Positions 17,372 through 25,927 are shown, numbered from the stretch's first letter. The stretch is DNA of 64,000 nucleotides from an uncultured Clostridia bacterium (GCA_946531435.1 CAMNAO010000001.1:124001-188000), one strand, 5' to 3'. A program made the numbers and translations. The notes: generated by a model not told the origin, from the sequence alone.

Positions 17372-18064
17372 TTACAGGGTCTTCTGGGCATTGATCTTAA
17401 TGCCGGGGCCCATGGTGCTGGCGGTGACGCAGGAGCGGATATACTGGCCCTTGGCGGCGGCGGGCTTGGCACGCAGCAGCGCCAGGATCAGGGTGTTGTA
17501 GTTCTCCATCAGCTTTTCGGGGCCGAAGGACACCTTGCCGATGGGGCAGTGGATGATGTTGGTCTTGTCCAGACGGTACTCGATCTTACCGGCCTTGATC
17601 TCCTTGACGGCGGCGGCGATGTCACGGGTGACGGTGCCGGCCTTGGGAGAGGGCATCAGGCCCTTGGGGCCCAGGACACGGCCGAGACGGCCAACCTGCC
17701 CCATGACGTCGGGGGTAGCCACGACCACGTCAAACTCAAACCAGTTTTCCTTCTGGATCTTGTCGATCATATCGGCAAGTCCGGCATAGTCAGCGCCGGC
17801 GGCCAGAGCGGCCTCCACATTCTCCTCCTTGCAGAGGACCAGGACACGGCTGGTCTTGCCGGTGCCGTTGGGAAGAACCACGGCGCCGCGGACCTGCTGA
17901 TCCGCGTGACGGGAGTCCACGCCCAGCTTCACGTGAAGCTCAACGGTCTCGTCGAACTTGGCATGGGGAGCCTTGCAGAGGATATCGAAAGCCTCGGCGG
18001 GCTCATACTGGATGCTCTTGTCATAGCCCTTCAGGGCGTCTTTATAAGCCTTGCTTCTAAACAT
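17372..18064 (-). CDS. rplA: 50S ribosomal protein L1
   Basis: Binds 23S rRNA at the L1 stalk. 230 residues starting [13 protein letters not shown] at ATG 18064, which has GGAGGG upstream, and containing [17 protein letters not shown], the signature of L1. Last gene of rpmG-secE-nusG-rplK-rplA, 4 nt after rplK, with a strong terminator following. The expected rplJ-rplL genes are not adjacent. Confidence 0.98.
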   Translation of the reverse strand: MFRSKAYKDALKGYDKSIQYEPAEAFDILCKAPHAKFDETVELHVKLGVDSRHADQQVRGAVVLPNGTGKTSRVLVLCKEENVEAALAAGADYAGLADMIDKIQKENWFEFDVVVATPDVMGQVGRLGRVLGPKGLMPSPKAGTVTRDIAAAVKEIKAGKIEYRLDKTNIIHCPIGKVSFGPEKLMENYNTLILALLRAKPAAAKGQYIRSCVTASTMGPGIKINAQKTL

Positions 18065-18068
18065 GTCT

Positions 18069-18494
18069 TCAGCCCTCCACAACGACGCCCATGCTGCGGG
18101 CGGTGCCGGCGATCATACTCATGGCGGCCTCAATGGAGCCGGCATTCAGATCGTTCATCTTGGTCTCGGCGATCTTGCGGAGATCCTCCTGGGTGAGCTT
18201 GCCCACCTTATCCTTCTGGGGGACGCCGGAGCCCTTCTCGATGCCGGCGTACTTCTTGATGAGTACGGGGGCGGGAGAGGACTTGGTGATGAAGGTGAAG
18301 CTGCGGTCGGAATAAACGGTAATGACCACGGGCACGATCATGCCCATGTCGGCCTTGGTGCGCTCGTTGAACTCCTTGGTGAAGGCGGCGATGTTCACGC
18401 CATGCTGACCAAGGGCCGGGCCCACGGGGGGTGCCGGAGTCGCACGTCCGGCGGGGATCTGAAGCTTGATGATCCCGGTAACTTTTGCTGCCAC
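18069..18494 (-). CDS. rplK: 50S ribosomal protein L11
   Basis: Part of the GTPase-associated centre. About 141 residues; the start is GTG 18494 with AGGAGG 9 nt upstream, giving the usual N-terminus ([15 protein letters not shown]) followed by [16 protein letters not shown]. The C-terminal domain ends with [12 protein letters not shown]. Lies 122 nt after nusG; the gap carries GC-rich hairpins. Confidence 0.98.
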   Translation of the reverse strand: MAAKVTGIIKLQIPAGRATPAPPVGPALGQHGVNIAAFTKEFNERTKADMGMIVPVVITVYSDRSFTFITKSSPAPVLIKKYAGIEKGSGVPQKDKVGKLTQEDLRKIAETKMNDLNAGSIEAAMSMIAGTARSMGVVVEG

Positions 18495-18542
18495 TTTTTG
18501 TTTCCTCCTAATGAAATGTGGTATCGCACAATCTGTGCGTTT

Positions 18543-18593
18543 CGGCGGGGCAAGCGCCCCTCCCACGGTCCCGCGGTTGGCAGCCGCGGGTCA
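18543..18593. repeat. GC-rich palindromic hairpins between nusG and rplK
   Basis: A GGGAGGGG-family palindrome (GGGGCAAGCGCCCC plus TCCC, 18546-18564) is followed by CCCGCGG / CCGCGGG (18573-18593). They may be a processing or attenuation site inside the ribosomal operon. Confidence 0.45.
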
Positions 18594-18616
18594 CAAAACG
18601 GGATAAACCCGATTCG

Positions 18617-19141
18617 TTACTCGTCCATGACGACCTGCTCAAAATCCAGGTCCACGGGCGTTTCGCGGCCAAACATGGACACGATCACGCGCATGCGCTC
18701 CCGATCGGCGTCCACCTCGTCCACGATGCCGTAAAAGCCCTCCAGAGGGCCGTCGGTGACCTTGACCCGGTCCCCGACCTTGAACGCAATGACGACCTCG
18801 TTCTTCTCCATGCCGAGGGCGGCAATCTCATCCTCCGTCAGGGGGATGGCCTTGTTGCCGGAGCCCACGAAGCCGGTGGCGCCGCGAATGTTGCGGACGA
18901 TATGCCAGCTTTCGTCGGTGAGGACCATCTTCACCAGCACATAGCCGGGGAAGACCTTCCGCTCCACCATCTTGACCTCGTTGTTGTCGCCGACCTCCTT
19001 GACCGTCTCCATGGGGATATTCACCGCCTGGATCAGGTCCTGCATGTGCCGGTTTTCAGCGGCCTTCAGAATGGACTCGGCCACCGCGTTCTCATAGCCG
19101 GAATAGGTGTGTACTACGTACCAGCTCGCTGCCTCACTCAT
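18617..19141 (-). CDS. nusG: Transcription termination/antitermination protein NusG
   Basis: Binds RNA polymerase clamp helices and couples elongation to translation or termination. 174 residues: NGN domain starting SWYVVHTYSGYEN, with VFPGYVLV, and a C-terminal KOW domain with VGDRVKVTDGPLEGFYG. Situated 5 nt after secE as in most bacteria. Normal length. Confidence 0.98.
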   Translation of the reverse strand: MSEAASWYVVHTYSGYENAVAESILKAAENRHMQDLIQAVNIPMETVKEVGDNNEVKMVERKVFPGYVLVKMVLTDESWHIVRNIRGATGFVGSGNKAIPLTEDEIAALGMEKNEVVIAFKVGDRVKVTDGPLEGFYGIVDEVDADRERMRVIVSMFGRETPVDLDFEQVVMDE

Positions 19142-19146
19142 GGCTC

Positions 19147-19482
19147 TCAGCCTCCGATGAGCGTCAGAAGGTATACAAACCCGGACGCCAACTGATCAAC
19201 GCCGTAGGTAACGACAGCCGCGGCCGCCATCACCGCCAGGGCGACAAGGGAGTTGTTGAGGAGCTGCTTGGGGGTGGGCCAAACGACCTTCTTCAGCTCG
19301 CTCCGCATATCGCGGAACCACTTGATAATGCCGCGCCACCACCGCTTATAGAAGGGGATCTTGCCGTTCTTGGCCTCATCCTTGGCTTTGGCGTTGGCCT
19401 TGGCCCGGATCTTCTCCTCCCTGCGGCGCTTCTGGGCGGCTTTTTCCTCCGCCCGCTGGGCCGCTTTCTCTTCCTTCGTCAC
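19147..19482 (-). CDS. secE: Preprotein translocase subunit SecE
   Basis: Essential clamp of the SecYEG channel. 111 residues, longer than the usual 60-75 because of a lysine/arginine/glutamate-rich N-terminal extension of about 45 residues. The conserved core is RSELKKVVWPTPKQ followed by one membrane helix (SLVALAVMAAAAVVTYGV). Between rpmG and nusG as expected. Confidence 0.96.
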   Translation of the reverse strand: MTKEEKAAQRAEEKAAQKRRREEKIRAKANAKAKDEAKNGKIPFYKRWWRGIIKWFRDMRSELKKVVWPTPKQLLNNSLVALAVMAAAAVVTYGVDQLASGFVYLLTLIGG

Positions 19483-19494
19483 GCGGCTGCCTCC

Positions 19495-19665
19495 TTACTT
19501 GGTCTCCACATGCAGCGTGTGCTTGCGGCAGAACGGGCAGTACTTGTTAAGCTCCAGCTTGTTGGGGGTATTGGTCTTGTTCTTCGTCGTGTTGTAGTTC
19601 CTCTGCTTGCACTCATTGCAGCGCAGAGTGATCTTGATCCTGGCTTGTTTTGCTCCAGAAGCCAT
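19495..19665 (-). CDS. rpmG: 50S ribosomal protein L33
   Basis: 56 residues starting [16 protein letters not shown] at ATG 19665 (GGAGG upstream). Four zinc-binding cysteines as CNEC and CPFC, so this is the zinc-containing C+ form. First gene of the secE-nusG operon. Confidence 0.96.
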   Translation of the reverse strand: MASGAKQARIKITLRCNECKQRNYNTTKNKTNTPNKLELNKYCPFCRKHTLHVETK

Positions 19666-19762
19666 GTTGCGGCACCTCCATATCATTGCCTCCCTGCTTT
19701 GGTTTTGCGAAGAGCGATTTTTGCGCACAAAAATAAAGCCTCTTTCGCGGCAGGTAAGAGTG

Positions 19763-19791
19763 AGTATAGCACGATTTTACCCGTTGGTCAA
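19763..19791 (-). promoter_or_regulatory. Sigma-A promoter for rpmG-secE-nusG-rplK-rplA
   Basis: TTGACC (19786-19791) and TATACT (19763-19768), spacer 17 nt; divergent from the ruvX promoter. Confidence 0.75.
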
Positions 19792-19835
19792 TACATCCCA
19801 TGCCAAAACTTTTCTCTTTTTTCGGTCTTTTGCCG

Positions 19836-19864
19836 TTGATTTGACCGCATTCCGCCGCTATAAT
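19836..19864 (+). promoter_or_regulatory. Sigma-A promoter for ruvX
   Basis: TTGATT (19836-19841) and perfect TATAAT (19859-19864), spacer 17 nt. Confidence 0.75.
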
Positions 19865-19894
19865 ATGGGAAAACCGGATCCGGAGGAGAAATGC

Positions 19895-20314
19895 ATGCGT
19901 GTGATGGGAGTGGATTATGGAGATGTTCGAACGGGGCTCTGCGTTTCCGACGCCATGGGGCTCATGGCGGGCGAGGCCTGGACCGTGACGGAGCCGAATC
20001 CGGAGAAGCTGGCCGACATCATCAAAGAGGAAGCAGGCAGGCGCCAGGTCGGTCTTCTGATCCTTGGCCGCCCCCTGAACATGGATGGCAGTGCCGGTCC
20101 CCGGGCGGAAAAGGCGGAGGCCTTTCAAGCCCTTTTACGGGAAAAAACCGGGCTGGAGGTCATCCTGTGGGATGAGCGGCGGACCACGGTGGACGCCCTT
20201 CGGATCCTCTCCGACGCGGGCAAAAAGAAGAAGAAACAGCGGGCCAAGGTGGACGCGGTGGCAGCCTCCCTCATTCTGGAGGGCTGGCTGAACGGGCCGG
20301 GGAGAAACGCGTAG
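19895..20314 (+). CDS. ruvX: Putative pre-16S rRNA nuclease / Holliday junction resolvase (YqgF/RuvX)
   Basis: RNase H-fold nuclease believed to trim the 5' end of 16S rRNA. 139 residues: MGVDYGDVRTGLCVSD with the first catalytic Asp, ILGRPLNMDGSAG, WDERRTTV and DAVAASLIL with the last catalytic Asp. Start at ATG 19895 because GGAGGAGAA lies just upstream; ATG 19891 is out of frame. A lysine patch (KKKKKQRAK) precedes the last motif. Monocistronic, followed by a repeat region. Confidence 0.94.
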   Translation: MRVMGVDYGDVRTGLCVSDAMGLMAGEAWTVTEPNPEKLADIIKEEAGRRQVGLLILGRPLNMDGSAGPRAEKAEAFQALLREKTGLEVILWDERRTTVDALRILSDAGKKKKKQRAKVDAVAASLILEGWLNGPGRNA

Positions 20315-20354
20315 ATTACTGTTTTACATGAAATAGCACTCCGAAGGCGAAGGT

Positions 20355-20460
20355 ACGGATTGCCACGTCGCCGCAAGCGGCTCCTCGCAATGACAGAGGA
20401 GAATCGACGGCCGAAGCGATTATCCCGCCCGTCCGTCATCGTGAGGCTCCGTAAGGCTTG
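20355..20460. repeat. GGATTGCCACG...CGCAATGAC dispersed repeat element
   Basis: Contains GGATTGCCACGTCG, GCAAGCGGCTCCTCGCAATGAC and a following CGTCATCGTGAGG segment. I recall this motif as an intergenic repeat in many gut Firmicutes; only one copy is in this window. The 250 bp gap from 20315 to 20565 otherwise holds no gene. Confidence 0.45.
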
Positions 20461-20565
20461 CTATAACCCGCTTCATTGCAGGTCCTTTTGTCTTTTCCCC
20501 GTTTCAGGTTTAGTTTTCTCTCCTTTCGGGTATGCTCTCTCCACAACAAAAGGGGAGGAAAACCC

Positions 20566-20832
20566 ATGGTCAAAGGCATCAACAAACGGGTGGTCGTGCT
20601 GAAGGCGCCGGACACGGAGCTTTTTGAGGAGGCCATCTTTCTCATCCGGGACGACGCCCTGAAAAAAGGCGTCACCAAGGCGGAGCTCCTGCGGGAAGCC
20701 CAGCGGGTGGCGGGAGGCAAAGGTGAATGTAAGCCGGCGGGCTTCTTTAAACGCTGGCGGCTGCCCCTGGCGGCTGCCGCGGGGGCGGGGCTCACCGGGC
20801 TTCTTTGGATCATCAGCGCGGTCCTGTTTTAA
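20566..20832 (+). CDS. Small C-tail-anchored membrane protein, unknown function
   Basis: 88 residues from ATG 20566 (GGGGAGG upstream). The N-terminal half is soluble and charged (KRVVVLKAPDTELFEEAIFLIRDD), a basic patch (FFKRWR) follows, then one C-terminal membrane helix (LPLAAAAGAGLTGLLWIISAV). No family recognised. It stands alone, with a hairpin terminator after it. The KAPDTELFEEA segment with a following amphipathic helix suggests a protein-interaction module exposed to the cytosol. Confidence 0.75.
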   Translation: MVKGINKRVVVLKAPDTELFEEAIFLIRDDALKKGVTKAELLREAQRVAGGKGECKPAGFFKRWRLPLAAAAGAGLTGLLWIISAVLF

Positions 20833-20840
20833 CAACATTG

Positions 20841-20881
20841 GCGGGGCGACATCAAAGGGTGCCGCCCCGCTCTCTTTATTC
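20841..20881 (+). terminator. Terminator after the small membrane protein
   Basis: Stem GCGGGGCG / CGCCCCGC followed by TCTCTTTATTCCTTTCTT. Confidence 0.65.
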
Positions 20882-20900
20882 CTTTCTTCAAACTCCCCTC

Positions 20901-20929
20901 TTGCAGATCCGATGCAGGCTGTATATAAT
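20901..20929 (+). promoter_or_regulatory. Sigma-A promoter for murT-gatD-HAD-rluA
   Basis: TTGCAG (20901-20906) and perfect TATAAT (20924-20929), spacer 17 nt. Confidence 0.75.
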
Positions 20930-20962
20930 GATTAGGCACGAAAAAAGAGAAGGAACGGCACT

Positions 20963-22348
20963 ATGAAAAAAATAAACCTGCGGTTTTTCCTGGCCCTGTG
21001 GCTGGGAAAGCTTTCCATCTTCGCGCTGCGGCTGCTCAAAAAGCACGCCAGCCACTTCCCGGGGGAGCTGGCGCTGAAGCTCTGCCCCGATTTTTTGCAG
21101 CGCATTCCCCGGCCCAAGACCGTCGTCTGCGTGACAGGCACCAACGGGAAGACCACCACCAGCAACCTTCTGGGCGATATCCTGCGGGCAAACGGGCACA
21201 AGATCACCCACAACGCCTACGGCAGCAATACCCCCACCGGGATCTCCGCCGTGCTCCTGGAGAACGCAGATCTTCTGGGCCGTCCCAGAAATGAGATTGC
21301 TCTTCTGGAGACGGATGAGCGGGCCTCCATCCATGTGATGCCCTACTTGAAGCCGGATATTCTCCTTGTCAACAACATGCTGCGGGACACCTTCAAGCGC
21401 AACGCCCACCCCGGCTTCATCGCCTGGATCGTGGGAAAGGCCACGCCCCCCGAGACCACCGTGATCTACAACGGCGACGATCCCGAGTGCCGCTCCATCG
21501 GTGAAGGGACGAATCACCGTCTCAGCTTTTCCCTCCGCATCCCGGACACCGGAAACTACCGCCCCGGCACCTTTGAGGAGCGGCCCACCTGTCCCCACTG
21601 CGGCCACGAACTCCAATACACCCTGCGGCGCTACAGCCACATCGGGCTGCATCACTGCCCCGCCTGCGGCTGGGAGCCTGCCGCGCCGGACTACGCCCTC
21701 ACCGAGCTGGATCGGGAGGCGCGCACCTTTACCGTCACCCACGGGGAGAAGGAAATCACCTGTCACCTCATCAACGACAGCCTTGCCAACATTTATAACT
21801 TCACCGCCGCCGTGGCGGTGCTGGACGCCATGGGTCTTTCTGAGGCCGAGATCCAAAAGGGCTTCCGCGAAGCCCGCATTGTGGCCTCCCGCGTGAAGGA
21901 GTACGACGTAGCCGGGCGCCACATCGCCATGCTGCTGACCAAGGGCCAGAGCCCGGTGGCCTGCAACAACATGTTCTCCTATGTGGCAAAGCAGGAGGTG
22001 CCGGGGAAGCTGGTGGTGCTGATGCTGGAGGACCAGCACGACGTGCAAAACGACGTGGAGAACACCTGCTGGTTCTACGACTGCGACTATGAGCTCTTTT
22101 CCGACCCCTCCATCGAGCACCTCATTATCGCCGGGCAGCGCAGTCAGGATCAGCTTCTGCGCCTCATGATCGCCGGGGTGCCGGAGGAGAAGATCACCGT
22201 TCTGGACACCATCGACGCCGTTTTCGACGCCGAGGTGCTTTACAGGGCGAAAAATATTTATTTCCTCTACGACGTCTTCACCGACGGCGTGGCGGAAAAG
22301 CTTCGCCGCAGAGTGGCGGAGAAAATGCAGGAAGGGGGCGCGAACTGA
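20963..22348 (+). CDS. murT: Lipid II isoglutaminyl synthase ligase subunit MurT
   Basis: Mur-ligase homologue that activates the alpha-carboxyl of D-Glu in the lipid II stem peptide for amidation to D-isoglutamine. 461 residues: N-terminal hydrophobic stretch, P-loop VTGTNGKTTTS at about 57, a four-cysteine zinc ribbon (CPHC at about 212 and CPAC at about 232) inserted in the central domain as in Staphylococcus MurT, and the C-terminal DUF1727 domain with YDCDYE. Its stop overlaps the next start (TGATG), so it is translationally coupled to the GatD-like subunit, which here lacks catalytic residues. Confidence 0.93.
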   Translation: MKKINLRFFLALWLGKLSIFALRLLKKHASHFPGELALKLCPDFLQRIPRPKTVVCVTGTNGKTTTSNLLGDILRANGHKITHNAYGSNTPTGISAVLLENADLLGRPRNEIALLETDERASIHVMPYLKPDILLVNNMLRDTFKRNAHPGFIAWIVGKATPPETTVIYNGDDPECRSIGEGTNHRLSFSLRIPDTGNYRPGTFEERPTCPHCGHELQYTLRRYSHIGLHHCPACGWEPAAPDYALTELDREARTFTVTHGEKEITCHLINDSLANIYNFTAAVAVLDAMGLSEAEIQKGFREARIVASRVKEYDVAGRHIAMLLTKGQSPVACNNMFSYVAKQEVPGKLVVLMLEDQHDVQNDVENTCWFYDCDYELFSDPSIEHLIIAGQRSQDQLLRLMIAGVPEEKITVLDTIDAVFDAEVLYRAKNIYFLYDVFTDGVAEKLRRRVAEKMQEGGAN

Positions 22349-23088
22349 TGGCGGTATTGGAGCTTCTCTACCCCGCCGCCGGGAATCTTTACGGCGAGAT
22401 GGGCAACGGCATGTACCTCACCGCTCGCCTCCCCGGCTGGGAGATAAAGCGGGACGAGATGGGGGAAGAGCCCTTCTTCGTTCAGCATGATCCCAGCCTG
22501 ATTCTGCTCGGCTCCATGACGGAAAACCACCAGGAGCAGAGCATCCGGCTGCTTCTCCCCTACCGGGACCGGCTTTTTGCGCTCATCGAGGCCGGCACCG
22601 TGGTGCTGGCCACCGGAAACGCCTGGGAGATCTTCACCCAAGGGATCACTTTCAAAAATGAAGGCCGCCGGGTGGAGGGTCTTGGGCTTCTCCCCCTGGA
22701 GACCGAGACGGATTACTTTGCCCGCAACCATGGGAAGGTGCTAGGCACCACAGTCGGCGGAGAGCAGACCATGAAGGTGATCGGCTATCACGCCCGCTTC
22801 TCCCAGGTAAAGGGAGAGGAGGTCCAACTGACCCCCTGGCTCCTTTCGGAGAAAGGCGAGGGCATGAACCGGGAGAGCAAGGTAGACGGCGTACGCTATC
22901 GGAACTTTTTCGGCACCCACCTTCTGGGTCCCCTGCTGCCCACCAATCCCGATTTTGCCGAGTTCTTACTCACCCTGACCGGTGAGGCTTTGCCGGAAAC
23001 AGAGGAAACTGCCCGCCTCCTCGCCGTGGCAAGGGAGGCCCATCGGCGGCGTCTCAGCGAATTTGAAAAGCCGGGGATGAAGTACTGA
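22348..23088 (+). CDS. gatD: GatD-like glutamine amidotransferase subunit, catalytic residues missing
   Basis: Partner of MurT, normally a class I glutaminase that supplies ammonia. Homology over the full 246 residues is visible: LYGEMGN near the start, VEGLGLLPLETET, and GTHLLGPLLPTNP near the end. The nucleophile elbow, ICGGYQ in active GatD, is ATGNAWE here (residues about 90-96), so the cysteine is replaced by glycine. The catalytic histidine of YLHGP is leucine (HLLGP). I therefore call it a probable pseudo-amidotransferase that may only support MurT. Fold assignment is firm; loss of activity is inferred. Confidence 0.85.
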   Translation: MAVLELLYPAAGNLYGEMGNGMYLTARLPGWEIKRDEMGEEPFFVQHDPSLILLGSMTENHQEQSIRLLLPYRDRLFALIEAGTVVLATGNAWEIFTQGITFKNEGRRVEGLGLLPLETETDYFARNHGKVLGTTVGGEQTMKVIGYHARFSQVKGEEVQLTPWLLSEKGEGMNRESKVDGVRYRNFFGTHLLGPLLPTNPDFAEFLLTLTGEALPETEETARLLAVAREAHRRRLSEFEKPGMKY

Positions 23089-23089
23089 T

Positions 23090-23893
23090 ATGGAACAGAA
23101 CAAACGACTCCTCCCCCTCTCCTTTTTCGGAGAGAAGGAGGCCGAAAGGCTCCGCTGGGTCCTCTGCGACATTGACGACACCATCACCACCGGCGGCAAA
23201 CTCACCGCCGACTCCTATGCCGCCCTGTGGGCCCTCCACGAGGCGGGCTACGGGGTGATCCCCGTGACGGGCCGCCCCGCGGGCTGGTGCGACCTCATCA
23301 TCCGGGAATGGCCGGTGGACGCTGTGGTGGGGGAAAACGGAGCCTTTGCCCTCTATTTTGACGGCCCCCAATTAAAGCGCATCCTCCACCCCAACACCGT
23401 CCCCGACGCCCAGGAAAAGCTCCGTTCGGTGCGGGAGGCGGTGCTGCAGGCCGTGCCCGGAAGCCGGGTGGCCAAGGATCAGTTTTCCCGCATCTACGAC
23501 CTCGCCATTGATTTCAACGAGGATGAGCCCCATCTGGGGCTGGAGGCCGCGGAAAAGATCAAAGCGGTCTGTGAGAGCATGGGAGCCACGGCCAAGCTCA
23601 GCTCCATCCACGTCAACGCCTGGTTTGGGGACTACGACAAGGTCTCCATGGCAAGGGAGGTGCTTTCCAGCATCTTCGGGGTGAAAGAGCCGGAAAAGGA
23701 GGCCATGTTCTTCGGGGACTCCCCCAACGACGAACCCATGTTCCGTTTCCTGCCCTTAAGCTGTGCCGTGGCCAATATCCGTCCCTTCGCCTCCCGCATG
23801 GCCTATCTGCCCCGCTTTGCCACCGCCGCGCCCGGCGCCGCCGGATTTGCCGAGGGCGTTGGGCACCTTCTGGAGGTCAAACCCCATGCCTGA
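23090..23893 (+). CDS. HAD-superfamily hydrolase, Cof/IIB type
   Basis: Predicted phosphatase on a sugar phosphate or other small phosphate ester. 267 residues: motif I LCDIDDTITTGG (two Asp), a cap domain in the middle, and motif III/IV FFGDSPNDEPMF binding Mg2+. The length and cap resemble sucrose/mannosylglycerate phosphatase-like IIB members. ATG one nt after the gatD-like stop, and rluA overlaps its end by 8 nt, so it is third in a four-gene operon. The substrate is unknown. Confidence 0.88.
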   Translation: MEQNKRLLPLSFFGEKEAERLRWVLCDIDDTITTGGKLTADSYAALWALHEAGYGVIPVTGRPAGWCDLIIREWPVDAVVGENGAFALYFDGPQLKRILHPNTVPDAQEKLRSVREAVLQAVPGSRVAKDQFSRIYDLAIDFNEDEPHLGLEAAEKIKAVCESMGATAKLSSIHVNAWFGDYDKVSMAREVLSSIFGVKEPEKEAMFFGDSPNDEPMFRFLPLSCAVANIRPFASRMAYLPRFATAAPGAAGFAEGVGHLLEVKPHA

Positions 23894-24569
23894 GGCTCTG
23901 AAGCTTCTCTATGAGGACGCTTCCCTCCTGGTGGTGGAAAAAGCGCCCGGTCTCAGCACCGAGGGAGGAAGCGGTCCCACGGTTTTGGAGGCGCTGGAGG
24001 GCATGGGGATGCCCTGCTTCCTGGTGCACCGGCTGGACAGGGAAACCGGCGGCCTTCTGCTGCTGGCCCGGACGAAAGAGGCAGCGGCCACCCTCTCCCG
24101 GGAGATCGCCGAGCGGGAGATCCGCAAGGAGTACCTGGCTGTGGTGGAGGGGCGGCCCTCCCCTGCCGCGGGCAGCCTCCGGGACCTCCTGTACCGGGAT
24201 CGGACAAAGAACAAGAGCTATGTGGTCTCCCGCCCCCGCAAGGGCGTGAAGGAGGCCCTTCTGGATTACAGGGTCCTGGAGGGTCTGGATGCCGAGGGCG
24301 GTCCTCTCACCCTTGTGCGGGTGACGCTGCACACCGGGCGCAGTCACCAGATCCGGGTGCAGTTTTCCTCCCGAAGCATGCCCCTCTATGGGGACAGCCG
24401 CTATGGCAGCCGGAATCGGGGCGTCTCCCTCGCGCTTTGGAGCCATCGGCTCCGTTTCCGTCACCCCGACACCGGCGAGGAGCTGACGTTTTGTTCTCTC
24501 CCTCCCCAAGAGGGGATCTGGGCGGCCTTCGACGCCATCGGGAGCACACCGGAGCCAAAGGAAGGATAG
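23886..24569 (+). CDS. RluA-family RNA pseudouridine synthase, no S4 domain
   Basis: Isomerises uridine to pseudouridine in rRNA or tRNA. About 227 residues from ATG 23886, overlapping the HAD gene by 8 nt. Catalytic Asp in VHRLDRETGGLLLLA; also RKEYLAVVEG and TGRSHQIRVQF. The N-terminal S4 domain of RluC/D is absent, as in RluA and TruC-type enzymes, so the target is not predictable. It ends the murT operon before a strong terminator. Confidence 0.9.
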   Translation: MPEALKLLYEDASLLVVEKAPGLSTEGGSGPTVLEALEGMGMPCFLVHRLDRETGGLLLLARTKEAAATLSREIAEREIRKEYLAVVEGRPSPAAGSLRDLLYRDRTKNKSYVVSRPRKGVKEALLDYRVLEGLDAEGGPLTLVRVTLHTGRSHQIRVQFSSRSMPLYGDSRYGSRNRGVSLALWSHRLRFRHPDTGEELTFCSLPPQEGIWAAFDAIGSTPEPKEG

Positions 24570-24572
24570 CAA

Positions 24573-24625
24573 TTCCCCGGAGGATCGCTTATTCTCAGGC
24601 GATCCTCCGGGGATTCTTGTTTTTT
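24573..24625 (+). terminator. Strong terminator after rluA
   Basis: AATCCCCGGAGGATCGC pairs with GCGATCCTCCGGGGATT across a 10 nt loop, followed by CTTGTTTTTT. Confidence 0.92.
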
Positions 24626-24950
24626 GGATCATCGAGAAACATTAGGGAGTGAAAGTGTGGTAAGCTAATCCTTCTCCTTGAGGCCCAGCGTGGCCGAAAT
24701 CTTTGATTTCGCAGCCGCGGTGAGGTGCCTTGTGCTGGAAGGTGCCCTCCGCTCCGCCCAGTTCGCAAACTGGGAAGAAGGGGTGGAAACTGACCGATTC
24801 TGAGCAACATCGCACAAGCAGCATAGTAACACCTCATCCGTCTCGTCCCTCGCGGGAGATCGGGCCGAGCCACCTTCCCCTCCAGGGGAAGGCATTTTGC
24901 ACCATTCTGCGGTCTCCTCTCTTTAGCGCATGAAAGAATCGTGAAGAGCC
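24626..24950. repeat. Dispersed intergenic repeat of about 330 bp, copy 1
   Basis: From GGATCATCG to GAATCGTGAAGAGCC this stretch is nearly identical to 56834-57172 in the same orientation. It includes CCTTCTCCTTGAGGCCCAGC, a GCAGCCGCGGTGAGGTG block, CACCTCATCCGTCTCGTCCC and the hairpin CCTTCCCCTCCAGGGGAAGG. It lies between convergent rluA and the PfkB gene. No convincing protein is coded. Confidence 0.85.
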
Positions 24951-24974
24951 TGTTTTTTGGGGGGACTTCATCCG

Positions 24975-25895
24975 TCACTCCACGGGGTGGGCGTCCAGAT
25001 ACTCCTCCACCTGCCGACGGCTTTGGATCCCGCCCGTGGCGCCGCGATGGGCAACGGTAAGGGAGGCGCAGGCCGTAGCAAAGCGACAGGCCTCACGCAG
25101 AGGCGCCCCCTCTAAAAGGCGCAGAAGGAGGCCCGCTGAAAAGCTGTCCCCAGCGCCGATGCCATCCACCACCGGGCCCGGAATGGCCGGAAGGAAAAAG
25201 TCCTCGCCCGCTTCCGGCAGTACATAGCAGCCCTTTTCGCCAAGCTTCACAATTACGGTACCGACGCCCAATTCCCGCAGGGCGCGAGCGCTGGAGCGAG
25301 GATCGGAATACCCGGTGTAGTAGGCGGCCTCCGTCTCGTTGGGCGTGATGAAGTCCAAAAGAGAAAAGAGCGCACGGTAATCCGAAAGCCCGGGATCCGC
25401 TCCCCGGGGCATCTTGGTATCAGCCAAAAGCAGGGCGCCGCTCTCCTTGACCTGCCGGGCAAAGGAAAGGCAGATCTCCGGGTCCAGGAAGGGCGGGCGG
25501 AAGAGGCTCGACATGGTCGCCGCCGCCACCGACAGGCCGCCCAGCGTGGGGCGGAAAAAGGGCAGGTCATTGGCCCGGCTGACGTAGCTTTTGCGCTCTC
25601 CGTCAGGGTCCACAAAGAGGCCGGATATAGGGGTGGCCGCGTCCTCACGATATACCACCGCTCTGAGATCCACCCCGGCCTCCCGGGCGCCCGTCTCTAA
25701 CAGCCGCCCCGGCACATCCCGCCCCAGACCGCAGTGCAACAGCGCCCGACCGCCCAGCCTGGAGAAGTTCACCGCCCCATTATAGGCCTCCCCGCCGGGA
25801 GCGAGGGTGATGCTCTCCACCCGCTGGCTTTTCTCCTCCATCCCGAAAAAAATACAGTCCACCAATGCCTGCCCGGCAAACAGAACGGTCTGCAT
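24975..25895 (-). CDS. PfkB-family carbohydrate kinase
   Basis: Ribokinase-like sugar kinase, about 306 residues from ATG 25895 (GGAGGG upstream). N-terminal GGEAYNGAVNFSRLGG is the first PfkB signature; the C-terminal signature VDGIGAGDSFSAGLLLRL contains the catalytic Asp and anion hole. Members phosphorylate ribose, fructose, 2-keto-3-deoxygluconate and nucleosides; sequence alone does not settle which, and there is no transporter or sugar operon beside it. Different from the fructokinase-like paralogue at 50064. Confidence 0.9.
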   Translation of the reverse strand: MQTVLFAGQALVDCIFFGMEEKSQRVESITLAPGGEAYNGAVNFSRLGGRALLHCGLGRDVPGRLLETGAREAGVDLRAVVYREDAATPISGLFVDPDGERKSYVSRANDLPFFRPTLGGLSVAAATMSSLFRPPFLDPEICLSFARQVKESGALLLADTKMPRGADPGLSDYRALFSLLDFITPNETEAAYYTGYSDPRSSARALRELGVGTVIVKLGEKGCYVLPEAGEDFFLPAIPGPVVDGIGAGDSFSAGLLLRLLEGAPLREACRFATACASLTVAHRGATGGIQSRRQVEEYLDAHPVE

Positions 25896-25927
25896 AAAGC
25901 TTCCCTCCTCCATATGATTGCAACTCT

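Noticed and set aside
17372..19665. rplJ-rplL or rpoB genes continuing the ribosomal operon
   Set aside because: A strong terminator follows rplA and the next gene downstream is GH31.
20355..20460. CRISPR-like or tRNA-like element
   Set aside because: No direct repeats with regular spacers and no cloverleaf; only a known style of interspersed repeat.
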